Positions 7,678-16,089 of a stretch of 43,147 nucleotides of DNA are shown piece after piece. The position numbers and the translations under genes are program-made. How positions within the stretch are numbered: position 1 is the stretch's first letter; each line of letters starts with the position of its first letter. The notes below the pieces were generated by a model. That model saw nothing but the letters and a program-made list of their open reading frames with translations, did no database searches and was not told where the DNA came from. The DNA comes from Coleofasciculus sp. LEGE 07092. Its GTDB lineage: Bacteria; Cyanobacteriota; Cyanobacteriia; Cyanobacteriales; Coleofasciculaceae. The DNA is taken from assembly GCF_015207375.1 (NCBI RefSeq), contig NZ_JADEWY010000047.1, forward strand, positions 1-43,147, in the 5' to 3' direction.

Positions 7678-8850
7678 TTAATACTCAGGCACTGAAGAAT
7701 CAATTTCTCGACTCCAAGCAGTAATTCCACCTTTAACGTTAATCCCCTCAATTCCGGCTTCTTTCAGGATGCCCAACGCTTTAGCTGAACGACCACCCAT
7801 CTTACAATGGGCAATCAATCGATGACCGTTCAATAGTTCCTTAACTTTTTCCACACCGGCACCGTTTTCAATATCTGGTAATGGTATCAGCACGGCACCA
7901 GGAATCTTGGCAATTTCGTACTCATTAGGATTGCGGACATCAAGGAGGAGAAAATCTTTCGCACCACTATCGAGAAGTTGCTTGAGTTCCTGAACAGTCA
8001 TTTCTTGGATAGCCATCAGCCGTTGTGCCTCCTGCTCTTTTGCCTGAGTAATACCGCAGAATTGCTCGTAGTCTACTAACTTTTCAATAACAGGTCGCAC
8101 GGGGTTCGGTCGCAACTTTAGCTCACGGAAACTCATTTCCAAAGCGTTGTAGAGCAATAACCGTCCGTTGAGGGTTGTGCCTTTACCCAGGATAATTTTA
8201 ACGGTTTCTGTTGCTTGGATAACTCCGATAATTCCGGGTAGAATACCCAAGACGCCGCCTTCGGCACAGGAGGGAACCATTCCCGGAGGTGGGGGTTCGG
8301 GGAACAAGTCGCGATAGTTAGGTCCGCCTTCGTAGTTAAATACGGTTGCTTGTCCTTCAAACCGGAAGATAGAACCGTAGACGTTGGGCTTACCTAGCAA
8401 CACGCAAGCGTCATTGACCAAGTAACGGGTCGGGAAGTTATCGGTGCCATCGACAACGATATCGTAGGGCTTCATGATATCGAGAGCGTTCTCAGAAGTC
8501 AGGCGGGTTTCGTAGAGGTCTACCTGACAGTTGGGATTAATTTCCAGAATCCGAGTTTTGGCAGAGTGAATCTTCGGTTTGCCAACCCAAGACGTGCCGT
8601 GAATCACTTGACGTTGCAAGTTGGAACTATCGACAATATCAAAATCAACAATGCCGATGCGTCCGATACCAGCAGCAGCCAGGTAAAGCAATAGGGGCGA
8701 ACCGAGTCCACCTGTACCGATACAGAGGACGCTGGCGGCTTTGAGTCGTTTTTGCCCCTCCAGTCCAACTTCTGGCAAAATTAGGTGTCGGGAATAGCGT
8801 TCGTACTCTTCTCGTGTAAGCTGGATTTCATCCAGATTGGGATTTAACAT
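7678..8850 (-). CDS. moeB: MoeB/ThiF-type E1-like adenylyltransferase with rhodanese domain
   Basis: 390 aa, two domains. Residues about 15-255 are the E1-like adenylating domain: nucleotide loop GTGGLGS (45-51), Asp-rich DFDIVDSSNLQRQV (69-82), DGTDN (134-138) and the conserved PSCAEGGVLG with Cys195. Residues about 283-388 are a rhodanese domain with active-site loop HCKMGGRS (Cys349). Such proteins activate the C-terminal Gly-Gly of a ThiS/MoaD-type sulfur carrier by adenylation and load sulfur from the rhodanese persulfide (molybdopterin, thiamine or related sulfur transfer), as in eukaryotic MOCS3/Uba4. The zinc CxxC of E. coli MoeB is NYRD here (178-181) and no second CxxC is seen, so this is a zinc-free subtype. 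It follows the JAMM gene on the same strand after 135 nt. Confidence 0.88.
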   Translation of the reverse strand: MLNPNLDEIQLTREEYERYSRHLILPEVGLEGQKRLKAASVLCIGTGGLGSPLLLYLAAAGIGRIGIVDFDIVDSSNLQRQVIHGTSWVGKPKIHSAKTRILEINPNCQVDLYETRLTSENALDIMKPYDIVVDGTDNFPTRYLVNDACVLLGKPNVYGSIFRFEGQATVFNYEGGPNYRDLFPEPPPPGMVPSCAEGGVLGILPGIIGVIQATETVKIILGKGTTLNGRLLLYNALEMSFRELKLRPNPVRPVIEKLVDYEQFCGITQAKEQEAQRLMAIQEMTVQELKQLLDSGAKDFLLLDVRNPNEYEIAKIPGAVLIPLPDIENGAGVEKVKELLNGHRLIAHCKMGGRSAKALGILKEAGIEGINVKGGITAWSREIDSSVPEY

Positions 8851-8985
8851 GGTGATTTGGTAAGGAGCTCAAGATTTAATAGCTTATCCAAAAATTGGTC
8901 GTCAGTGAGGGAAACGGTTATCGGATCTTGATAGTTCGTCCGATATCGTGCGACCCAAGGTATTTTTGAGCGAAAGGTTAGGGTG

Positions 8986-9504
8986 TTACTCCCCAAAATC
9001 TGCCGCTTCGACCGTGAGAATTTCCTCAGGCTGAAACTGCCCCTCATCATCGAGGCTCCAGCTTCTGAGGTCACGAGTTATACCTTGCTGAACGGAAATT
9101 ATAATATACGAGTATTGCTGCCAAGCGATCGCCTGATCGAATGGAGACGGCACGGCTGGGTGATCAGGGTGAGAGTGGAAAATTCCAATAATATTTAGAT
9201 TGCGATCGCGTGCTTCTTTTTGCACCTTCAGCATGACTTCTGGGGCAATGGTAAAGTGGTTGCGTTTAGTGGCTGAGGGTTGAACGGAACCCTCTACAGC
9301 TTGGAATGCTGCAATTGTCTCATCGTCCCAAGCGTTTTCGGTGGGTAAGACTTCGATTAAGGTTTTAACCGTTCCCTGAAGTTGACCCAAGAGTAAACCG
9401 CAGCACTCTTCTGGGTAGGTTCCTTCGGCGTGGGTTTGCATCGCCTGGAGATGATGGGAGTGGAGTTTGAGGATACTGGGGGGGAAGTCTCCTTCTGTTG
9501 TCAT
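8986..9504 (-). CDS. JAMM/MPN metalloprotease (Mov34 family)
   Basis: 172 aa, single bacterial JAMM domain. The zinc site is complete: an early Glu in PEECCGLLLG (Glu32/33), then HSHPDHPAVPSPFD, which supplies H110, H112, S120 and D123. Bacterial relatives (Mec+ of actinobacteria) trim residues from the C-terminus of sulfur carrier proteins so that the Gly-Gly end can be adenylated. Here the gene lies just upstream of the E1-like/rhodanese gene on the same strand, which supports a joint role in sulfur-carrier activation; no carrier gene lies between them. ATG at 9504 has AGGTG about 10 nt upstream. An alternative role in deconjugating ubiquitin-like modifiers cannot be excluded. Confidence 0.82.
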   Translation of the reverse strand: MTTEGDFPPSILKLHSHHLQAMQTHAEGTYPEECCGLLLGQLQGTVKTLIEVLPTENAWDDETIAAFQAVEGSVQPSATKRNHFTIAPEVMLKVQKEARDRNLNIIGIFHSHPDHPAVPSPFDQAIAWQQYSYIIISVQQGITRDLRSWSLDDEGQFQPEEILTVEAADFGE

Positions 9505-9640
9505 GGGGATACACCTAAGTTTTAAGCCTGAAATCTTTCTGCCTTACTCCCCAACAAGGTAGGCAATTGGACTGCAACTAGCATAATTGAATAATCAGGG
9601 AATCGAAGGAGCTGAAACGCTTACATTAATTTTAACTATA

Positions 9641-10783
9641 ATGGCTCAAAATCTTGATCGCTCTAAAACTTACGAATCTTTCCTGACTTATTTTGCCCAA
9701 TACGCTCAGGACTTTCTGAGGACGCAAAACCAGGAAATCAAGGAATCTTTAATGCGTCGGCAAATTCCACTTAGCAAAATTCCCCCTCTAGAACAAGCCT
9801 GTAAAATCTCACTAAAACTGGGCGAAAAGCTAGCCTTGAATCCTATTAAAAAAAAGCTCATCAACCAAATTGAAGCGGCTGCCTATTTTCTTCGAGATTT
9901 TCAAATTGGCATTTTAGGTCAACGCACCAGTGTATTTCATCTTTATGAAATCGAAATTCAAGTCGATAACAACCTTCACTATGCGTTAACGTTTGAATCC
10001 GGGAAGCTTTTCATCCAAATTCCCTATTGGCAAATGCTCTTTCTGGATCGCTATATCCCCTATCAAAAGCTAAAAGCCCTATGGAATCGAGGCGCACATC
10101 TTCCCAAGCTGTCCCCTGCGCGTCGGGTTTGGTGGTTGTTGAACCCCATTGGCGAATTGCGATCGAATCTGAGATCGATGCTGTTGCTTGCCGTTCAAAA
10201 GCAACTTTTAGGACTTGATAAGTTATTGGTTAAATTTGGACTGGTTGATGGCGAAGAGCGTGAAAATCTGCCCGATGGAGACGGACATCCTGAAGGTCAC
10301 AGGTTCAAGGATAGCGCGATCGCTTTCCTGAAAGCTACCGTCAACGAGGAAAAACTGGGCGTGAATCTGGAGCTGGTTCTAAAGGAGCGGGATGAGGCAA
10401 CCCTGGCACAGCTCTTGGGTGTCTTTAAGAAAAATTTATCCGATCCCGGTCAAATGGAAGAACTCATTGATACTGGAGCCTTAACCTTACAGGAGACAAT
10501 CGAGCAAGAACAATCCCAAGTCGATATCAAAATGTTTGGCTTTGTGAATGTCGGCAACTACCACCGGATTGATGTCGATCTGAATATAAGCGCAGGCTAC
10601 ATGAAAAAATACGTTGAGGTGATACCCAGAAACGCGGATATCAAAGCCGTTCAATTTGGGTTCGTGAATGTCTATACCATTGACGATATCACCGTGAACC
10701 CAAACTTTCACGGGGCGATGAAGCTCAATTTTGAAACGGCGGCTCTAGAACAAGCGTTGAAGGAATTAGAACTGGTAGGATAA
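9641..10783 (+). CDS. Hypothetical cytoplasmic protein, first gene of a two-gene operon
   Basis: 380 aa from the ATG at 9641 (frame opens at a TTG at 9587, giving 18 more residues; the ATG begins the more protein-like sequence MAQNLDRSKT). No named domain is recognised. The N-terminal third is helical and charged; the middle has a basic stretch (near ALWNRGAHLP, PARRVWWLL). The C-terminal part contains an internal duplication: FGFVNVGNYHRIDVDLN and, about 45 residues later, FGFVNVYTIDDITVN. The end is helical (ALEQALKELELVG). The stop is 4 nt before the start of the next gene, so the two are co-transcribed. It may be a cyanobacteria-specific family. No function is proposed. Confidence 0.75.
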   Translation: MAQNLDRSKTYESFLTYFAQYAQDFLRTQNQEIKESLMRRQIPLSKIPPLEQACKISLKLGEKLALNPIKKKLINQIEAAAYFLRDFQIGILGQRTSVFHLYEIEIQVDNNLHYALTFESGKLFIQIPYWQMLFLDRYIPYQKLKALWNRGAHLPKLSPARRVWWLLNPIGELRSNLRSMLLLAVQKQLLGLDKLLVKFGLVDGEERENLPDGDGHPEGHRFKDSAIAFLKATVNEEKLGVNLELVLKERDEATLAQLLGVFKKNLSDPGQMEELIDTGALTLQETIEQEQSQVDIKMFGFVNVGNYHRIDVDLNISAGYMKKYVEVIPRNADIKAVQFGFVNVYTIDDITVNPNFHGAMKLNFETAALEQALKELELVG

Positions 10784-10787
10784 ATCT

Positions 10788-11231
10788 ATGGAACGTGGTT
10801 TGCTCTGGTTACCCTTGCTGGCAGTCTTTTTTTGGCTGGCTTGGTCGGGTTGGAACGAATACCAAAAAGTTGAAGCCTATGGCAATTGGGCAAAGCAATT
10901 CGATCGAGCGAAGTACGATATTTATGCAGTACTGGGTCAAAAAAACGATGAGTTAACCTGGGGAAAACCCACCCGTTCCGAACCCGTAGATTTAAAAACC
11001 TTCTCGCTCAAAGACGTACAATCTATCCGCTTGCTTGTGAATAACCAGGTAGCTGATTTAGAGACGCCTCCTAGTAAAGGTCGAGCGATCGCGTTGGAAT
11101 TTATCTTAGGAGAACCCACCCCTTCTCTTCAAGTTCCTTTTACAGAAATTCGCCTCGCTGTAAAGTGGGGGAAGTTTCTTCAGGAAGAATTGCAGAAGAA
11201 TAGGGAGTGGGGAGTAGGGAGTGGGGAATAG
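10788..11231 (+). CDS. Hypothetical membrane-anchored protein, second gene of operon
   Basis: 147 aa. A single hydrophobic helix at about residues 4-21 (LLWLPLLAVFFWLAWSG) anchors a soluble domain of about 120 residues. No lipobox is present. It begins 4 nt after the stop of the preceding gene, implying translational coupling and a shared pathway. The conserved-looking part ends near KWGKFLQEELQ. The last residues (REWGVGSGE) are encoded by the intergenic GGGGAGTAGGGAGT repeat, so the original stop codon was probably lost and replaced by one in the repeat. Function unknown. Confidence 0.7.
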   Translation: MERGLLWLPLLAVFFWLAWSGWNEYQKVEAYGNWAKQFDRAKYDIYAVLGQKNDELTWGKPTRSEPVDLKTFSLKDVQSIRLLVNNQVADLETPPSKGRAIALEFILGEPTPSLQVPFTEIRLAVKWGKFLQEELQKNREWGVGSGE

Positions 11232-11235
11232 GGGT
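11202..11235. repeat. GGGGAGTAGGGAGT low-complexity repeat
   Basis: Tandem purine-rich units (gggagtggggagtaggga...) of a type widespread between cyanobacterial genes. A shorter copy lies at about 16048-16065, after the lipoprotein gene. The first copy supplies the C-terminal codons of the upstream membrane-anchored protein. Confidence 0.7.
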
Positions 11236-11356
11236 ATCCATTTTCGCCAACTTGTAGGATAGGCGTCTCGCCTGTCTTGGGACTTTGGGTGTGATGCATC
11301 CATAGGAAATTGCGATCGCTAAGATAGTTTCAACAGATGAGTTGGGTATCCAAGCT

Positions 11357-11953
11357 ATGCAGACAACAGAAAAATCGTCCACTCTTCGTCCTTGGACTTT
11401 CGAGGAATACCACCGCATGGCAGAAGCGGGGATTTTTCACCCAGAGGAACGAGTTGAATTAATCAATGGACAGATTATTAGAATGAGTGCCAAGGGAACT
11501 GCTCATACTGCTGCTGTGAGACGCACGGCTAGACTTTTGCGTAACCTTTTAGCCAATCAAGCCGAGGTTTATACTCAAGACCCTATTCAGTTAGATGATT
11601 TTTCGGAACCCGAACCGGATATTGCTGTTGTTAGACTTGATCCGTTGGATTACGCTGACCATCATCCTACTCCTTCAGAAGTCTATCTCATTATCGAGGT
11701 TGCTGATAGTACTTTTAAATATGATCGTGAAACGAAAGCCAAAGCTTATGCTCGGTCAGGAATTGCAGATTATTGGTTGTTAGATGTTAATGAGCGCAAA
11801 CTCCACGTCTTTCGAGAACCCACTCAGGAGGGATATCAAAGTGAGGTGATTTTTGCAGAGGATGTGAGTGTTTCACCGTTACAGTTTTCGGAATTGGCGA
11901 TCTCGCTTCGGGATATGTTACCGCCAGTGGTTTTTGGAGTAAGTGATCGCTAA
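11357..11953 (+). CDS. Uma2-family (DUF820) endonuclease-like protein
   Basis: 198 aa from the ATG at 11357 (MQTTEKSSTLRPWTFEEYHR), the usual start region for the family; the frame also opens at a TTG at 11342. All core elements of the PD-(D/E)XK-like fold are present: PEERVELINGQI, EPEPDIAVVR (acidic strand), YLIIEVADSTFKYDRETK (Glu then Lys), KAYARSGIADYWLLDV. Full family length with an intact end. Cyanobacteria carry dozens of such genes, whose biological role is unsettled. It stands alone between the unknown operon and the methyltransferase fusion. Confidence 0.85.
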   Translation: MQTTEKSSTLRPWTFEEYHRMAEAGIFHPEERVELINGQIIRMSAKGTAHTAAVRRTARLLRNLLANQAEVYTQDPIQLDDFSEPEPDIAVVRLDPLDYADHHPTPSEVYLIIEVADSTFKYDRETKAKAYARSGIADYWLLDVNERKLHVFREPTQEGYQSEVIFAEDVSVSPLQFSELAISLRDMLPPVVFGVSDR

Positions 11954-12051
11954 TTTTAATTTAAGCTAATAATTCATAATTATTCTCTAAATAGTATTTA
12001 CAGAATAACCTGTCGCTCTTATTTTATAGATAATTTGCTAGGGGGATTGCC

Positions 12052-12135
12052 ATGGAGGATGTAGTTGCAGCTAATCGGCTCCAAGCTATAGTTAAGGTAT
12101 ATGACCTATGTTCAATAGAATGGTATGACAAGTGA
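12052..12135 (+). CDS. Possible 27-codon leader ORF overlapping the methyltransferase start
   Basis: ATG at 12052 is preceded 5 nt away by GGGGGA (12041-12046), a better ribosome binding site than the one before the methyltransferase ATG. The frame encodes MEDVVAANRLQAIVKVYDLC... and stops at 12133-12135, overlapping the first 11 nt of the methyltransferase gene. This arrangement would couple translation of the long gene to the leader. It may instead be the residue of a decayed gene. Only context supports it. Confidence 0.35.
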   Translation: MEDVVAANRLQAIVKVYDLCSIEWYDK

Positions 12136-14422
12136 ACCCCAGATATTGGCTAATTTAAAAGCACTACAGAGTTTAAGTCTTGGTTCTACTGAGCAGGATG
12201 TTAGAGAAGACTTTATCAAACCTCTGCTAGAGAGTTTGGGGTATCGTTCAGGAATAGAAAATGCTATTGAACGCAACGTGTCCCTTAAAGTCTCTTATGT
12301 GAAGATAGGAACAAAGAAAATTAATATTTCCACATATCCAGATTATGTCCTTTCAGTCGCTCAGACTAGGAAGTGGGTATTAGATGCTAAGAACCCTGAT
12401 GAGTCGGTTTTAGACGTTGAACATATTTTTCAGGTTCACAGCTATGCTATGCACAAAGAAATCAATGTACGGCTTTATGCCTTATGCAATGGCAATGAGT
12501 TAGCTCTTTACCGCACTATCGATAATACAAATGAACCTGTATTTTACATCCGTCGAGAGGAATTAGTAGAACGCTGGGACGAACTATACCAGCTTCTTTC
12601 GGTAGAGGCATTTCAAAATCGCCTCCACTATCATGTTACTCCTAAAATACCGCCACTAAAAGAAAAGTCCTCTAATTTGAGCGAATCTCATCCAAAGAAT
12701 ATCATTGACCAAGAACCGCTAAGAAAAATTATTATTCCCCGGAAGCAAGCTTCTCAAGTTCACGCAAGAACGCATCCTTATTTTACTCGTAGACCTTGGA
12801 ATGTTATTCAAGAATATATCAGATATTACTCGAATCGAGGTGATGTCATCCTTGACCCTTATGGGGGTTCAGGTGTAACAGTCATTGAGGCATTGGTATT
12901 AGGTCGTAAAGGTATTTACTTTGACATTAACCCTATTGCTACATTTATGACGCGAGTTCTGGCACTTGCACCTGTCGATTTAGCTGCATTAAATCAAGCA
13001 TTCAATTCCATTGCCCAAAAATGCCAGACTAAAATCAATGAAGCCTATAGCCAGGATGATTTTAATCATACGATTGACTATTGGTATCCGACTAATGTAT
13101 CCATGCCACCGGATGCAGATGTCGATTTTTTAGATGAATTATTTAGTCAGCGCCAGCTATTTTGCCTGTCTTTATTGCTTCATGAAATTGAGAAAATTAA
13201 AAATCCTGATATCCGGGATATTCTGAAGCTGGTATTCTCGGCAACCTTAGTTAAATGTAATATTAGTTATCACAATACAGGCAGGGATGAAAGGGAGGGG
13301 GGAGGTGATAGTGGTTTTACCAAGTACTATCGTTACTTCGTTCCCAAACAGCGTTATCCCGAAGTCAATGTTTGGGCTGTATTTGAGAAAAAATATGGGT
13401 CGATCTATAAAGCCAAGAGTGAAATAAATACTACCATTGGTAATCGCTATCAGGATTTACAAATTTTTCAAGCCTCTGCTACAGAGATGCTCAATTATAT
13501 TGAGCCTAACTCAGTAGACTATATTTATACCGATCCACCCTACGGTGCAAAAATTAGCTATTTGGATTTATCCACCATTTGGAATGCTTGGCTGAAATTA
13601 CCTCTTCCTTCTCAAACCTTTGAACAAGAAGCGATTGAAGGAGGTTCCCGGAAAAAAACCTTAAAAGATTATGACAAGCTGCTAGCCGAGTCATTACAAA
13701 AAATGGCTCAAGTTCTGAAGCCAGATCGATGGATAAGTATTGTATTTGTTAGTGAAAAACCAGCTCACTGGCATACAATTTATGATACTTGTACTCAGTT
13801 AGGGTTAGAGTACGTTAACACAGTACGACAGCCTTCTGATCGCAAAACCCCTCGCAAAATAAAAAACCCCCTTCGCCATTTTTGTGGTGAAATGGTGATT
13901 AACTTTCGGAAACGCAGTCATCCTGTTATACAAGTCAAATCCAAATTAGACCGGGATATCATTGACATTATAAAACAAACAGCAGAATTAACCATCATCA
14001 ATAATAACGGTGCTGCGACAACGGAAGAAATTAATGATGCAATGATTACCGAGTTGCTCAGTAACGGATATTTACAAGAAGTAACAGAGAAAGTTTCCGA
14101 CTTTGGCGAACTTCTGAGAGAGTATTTTGACTACGACACAGACGCCAATGTATGGAAAATTAAGGCAAAGACTAAATTAGGTTCTCACATCCCTTTAGAT
14201 AAAAGGATTCAGTTTTATCTTCAATCTACCTTTAACAAAGCCAAACGGTTAAACCAACGATTGACCATTGATGATATCGTTCCTGAAGTGATGCCTTATC
14301 TGAGAAATGGTAAAACGCCAGATAGCCAGGACATTTTAAGTGAGTTGGAGAAAATGGCGTATCCAGATGGCGAATACTGGGAAGTCAACACCGGAACTCA
14401 GCTTACGCTCAAGCTTGATTAG
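12125..14422 (+). CDS. HsdR-N-type nuclease fused to DNA methyltransferase
   Basis: 765 aa. Residues about 20-165 look like the type I restriction nuclease (HsdR N-terminal) fold: VREDFIKPLLESLGY, then D73 (YPDYVL), D87-A-K89 (the PD-(D/E)XK pair, as DAK) and Q103-x3-Y107, the QxxxY helix typical of these nucleases. Residues about 215-600 are an amino-methyltransferase: SAM loop DPYGGSG (244-250), GIYFDINPIA (263-272), and catalytic DPPY (470-473). Motif I precedes DPPY by about 220 residues, which leaves room for target recognition between them. Residues 600-765 are a helical C-terminal region of unknown role. No helicase domain or separate specificity subunit is seen nearby, so it may be a single-chain restriction-modification enzyme (type IIG-like) or a modification-dependent defence protein. 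Sequence specificity cannot be read off. Confidence 0.78.
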   Translation: MTSEPQILANLKALQSLSLGSTEQDVREDFIKPLLESLGYRSGIENAIERNVSLKVSYVKIGTKKINISTYPDYVLSVAQTRKWVLDAKNPDESVLDVEHIFQVHSYAMHKEINVRLYALCNGNELALYRTIDNTNEPVFYIRREELVERWDELYQLLSVEAFQNRLHYHVTPKIPPLKEKSSNLSESHPKNIIDQEPLRKIIIPRKQASQVHARTHPYFTRRPWNVIQEYIRYYSNRGDVILDPYGGSGVTVIEALVLGRKGIYFDINPIATFMTRVLALAPVDLAALNQAFNSIAQKCQTKINEAYSQDDFNHTIDYWYPTNVSMPPDADVDFLDELFSQRQLFCLSLLLHEIEKIKNPDIRDILKLVFSATLVKCNISYHNTGRDEREGGGDSGFTKYYRYFVPKQRYPEVNVWAVFEKKYGSIYKAKSEINTTIGNRYQDLQIFQASATEMLNYIEPNSVDYIYTDPPYGAKISYLDLSTIWNAWLKLPLPSQTFEQEAIEGGSRKKTLKDYDKLLAESLQKMAQVLKPDRWISIVFVSEKPAHWHTIYDTCTQLGLEYVNTVRQPSDRKTPRKIKNPLRHFCGEMVINFRKRSHPVIQVKSKLDRDIIDIIKQTAELTIINNNGAATTEEINDAMITELLSNGYLQEVTEKVSDFGELLREYFDYDTDANVWKIKAKTKLGSHIPLDKRIQFYLQSTFNKAKRLNQRLTIDDIVPEVMPYLRNGKTPDSQDILSELEKMAYPDGEYWEVNTGTQLTLKLD

Positions 14423-14476
14423 AAACTACAGTTTACCCCTAATCCCCAGCTTGTACCTTCAGATTTAACCTGTATT

Positions 14477-16054
14477 ATGAAACATTTCATCCCCATTCTC
14501 GCAGTTTTTGGGCTACTTAACGCCTGTAGTAGTCCCCTCTATCAGTCATCCCAAACTATCGGCAGTTCAGCGAACTGTCCCGAACAGGCTGAACCCATGC
14601 CGATTGCTATGGAAGGGGATGAGGCGTTTTATGACCATTTTGACTATCACACCCGCAACATTGTGGCAGATACAGATACGGTAAAATTTAAAACTCTTCA
14701 GCACGATTTCGTTTACTGTCGGGGCGACCGCAATTGGACAGTACAGCCGGGAACGTTACCAGAGGAGTTGCAACCGCCCCAACCCGAACAATTCCAACAA
14801 GAACTGAATAGTCCATCCTATCAAACCGTTGAATTAAACGGACAGACTTATCAATATCGGGTAATTCTGGAACCCAATCCTTTTACAAGCGACGAACAAC
14901 GACAAGAACCGGAAGAAGTTGTATTTGAGCTAATTGCCCCCGATAGCGAACAACCCCAACGTCAAACCCTGTATACCCTAGAACAAGTCAAGCAGGCTGA
15001 AATAGGAAGTGGGTTAGGCGTACCTCGCGTTACGGCTGCTGTTGATTACGAAAATCGCTTGTTTTGGTCGGTGGCGTCGGAACAAGGCGAAGGCTTTAGC
15101 GGCATAGCGACAGTTGTGGGTTACAATCCTGTAGCCGATGAATTTGTCATGATTCAACCGCCGGAACTTCAGGGACAGCAAATTACAGATTTAGTGATTG
15201 CTGGAGACTCCACCAATCCTGTTTTTTGGATGGGAACTCAAATGAGTGGGGAAGGCAGTCCCTACCTACCGGGAATGGGATTAGTCGCTTATCGTCCCAC
15301 CCCACCCCGTGTGACATCGGGTTCAATTACTGCTTACCACGTTCGCAACAGTCCGATTGTCGGGGCAATTGTCGATCAAGTGTTATTGGAAAGCGAGCGC
15401 TTGTGGGTCAGCACAGGTAACGGTATTTGTCAAGTCAAGTGGCAAGGGGCTGATAATCCTCAAAACTGGTCGTGCTGGCGATTTGCTGCTATGGCAAAAC
15501 TGCCGAGTGAGGGACTACCACTCTACAGTAGCCTGCAAGACCAAACAGTTGATGCCACACTCCCTCCGGATGAGGAAACTGTAGAGGTACTGTGGTGGAT
15601 GCCTATCGACTACGAGACTCGTAACGGTCGCTATGAAGTCAGGTATGATGAAGGCTTTAACGCGGCATTGGAGGGACAAGGGGCAGTTCCTTGGTCTGAG
15701 TTGTATCAATCATCAAGGCAACCCAATAGCTGGCAACCCTCCGTCTACTGGTTAGGTCGAGAGTGGCATTGGAATGGAGATCGCTTTGTGCGAGGCTTTG
15801 ATGAAGTGGCACTCAGTTTGTTTGGGGGAGGACCCCATGGCATTGAACCGGATACCGCAGAGGTTGGAAGCCGTCCTGATGTGAATGCTATACGGGGTGA
15901 TTTAGAATTGCTGGAACTAACGGAAAATTCTACTAGCGTCAAACATTATTCGGGTTGGGTGGAAGAAAACGCGCTCGAACCTTACCTAACTGTTGTACCG
16001 CAACAGCCAATTCTTAATCCTCGACCCAATCCTCTCATGGATTTTAGGGAGTAG
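14477..16054 (+). CDS. Large hypothetical lipoprotein
   Basis: 525 aa. A short signal peptide ends in a lipobox LNAC with the modified Cys17, followed by a Ser/Gln-rich linker, so the protein should be tethered to a membrane outside the cytoplasm. The mature region is rich in Trp, Pro and beta-type segments (FWMGTQMSGEGSP, GNGICQVKWQG, WLGREWHWNGDRF), which suggests a propeller-like beta architecture; this is inference. No named domain is recognised. It starts 54 nt after the methyltransferase stop but looks functionally unrelated. A GGGAGTAGGGAGT repeat follows the stop codon, and the gene converges on glmU with a 35-nt gap. Confidence 0.75.
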   Translation: MKHFIPILAVFGLLNACSSPLYQSSQTIGSSANCPEQAEPMPIAMEGDEAFYDHFDYHTRNIVADTDTVKFKTLQHDFVYCRGDRNWTVQPGTLPEELQPPQPEQFQQELNSPSYQTVELNGQTYQYRVILEPNPFTSDEQRQEPEEVVFELIAPDSEQPQRQTLYTLEQVKQAEIGSGLGVPRVTAAVDYENRLFWSVASEQGEGFSGIATVVGYNPVADEFVMIQPPELQGQQITDLVIAGDSTNPVFWMGTQMSGEGSPYLPGMGLVAYRPTPPRVTSGSITAYHVRNSPIVGAIVDQVLLESERLWVSTGNGICQVKWQGADNPQNWSCWRFAAMAKLPSEGLPLYSSLQDQTVDATLPPDEETVEVLWWMPIDYETRNGRYEVRYDEGFNAALEGQGAVPWSELYQSSRQPNSWQPSVYWLGREWHWNGDRFVRGFDEVALSLFGGGPHGIEPDTAEVGSRPDVNAIRGDLELLELTENSTSVKHYSGWVEENALEPYLTVVPQQPILNPRPNPLMDFRE

Positions 16055-16089
16055 GGAGTAGGGATTAGAACGCAACTTGATATTAATGA

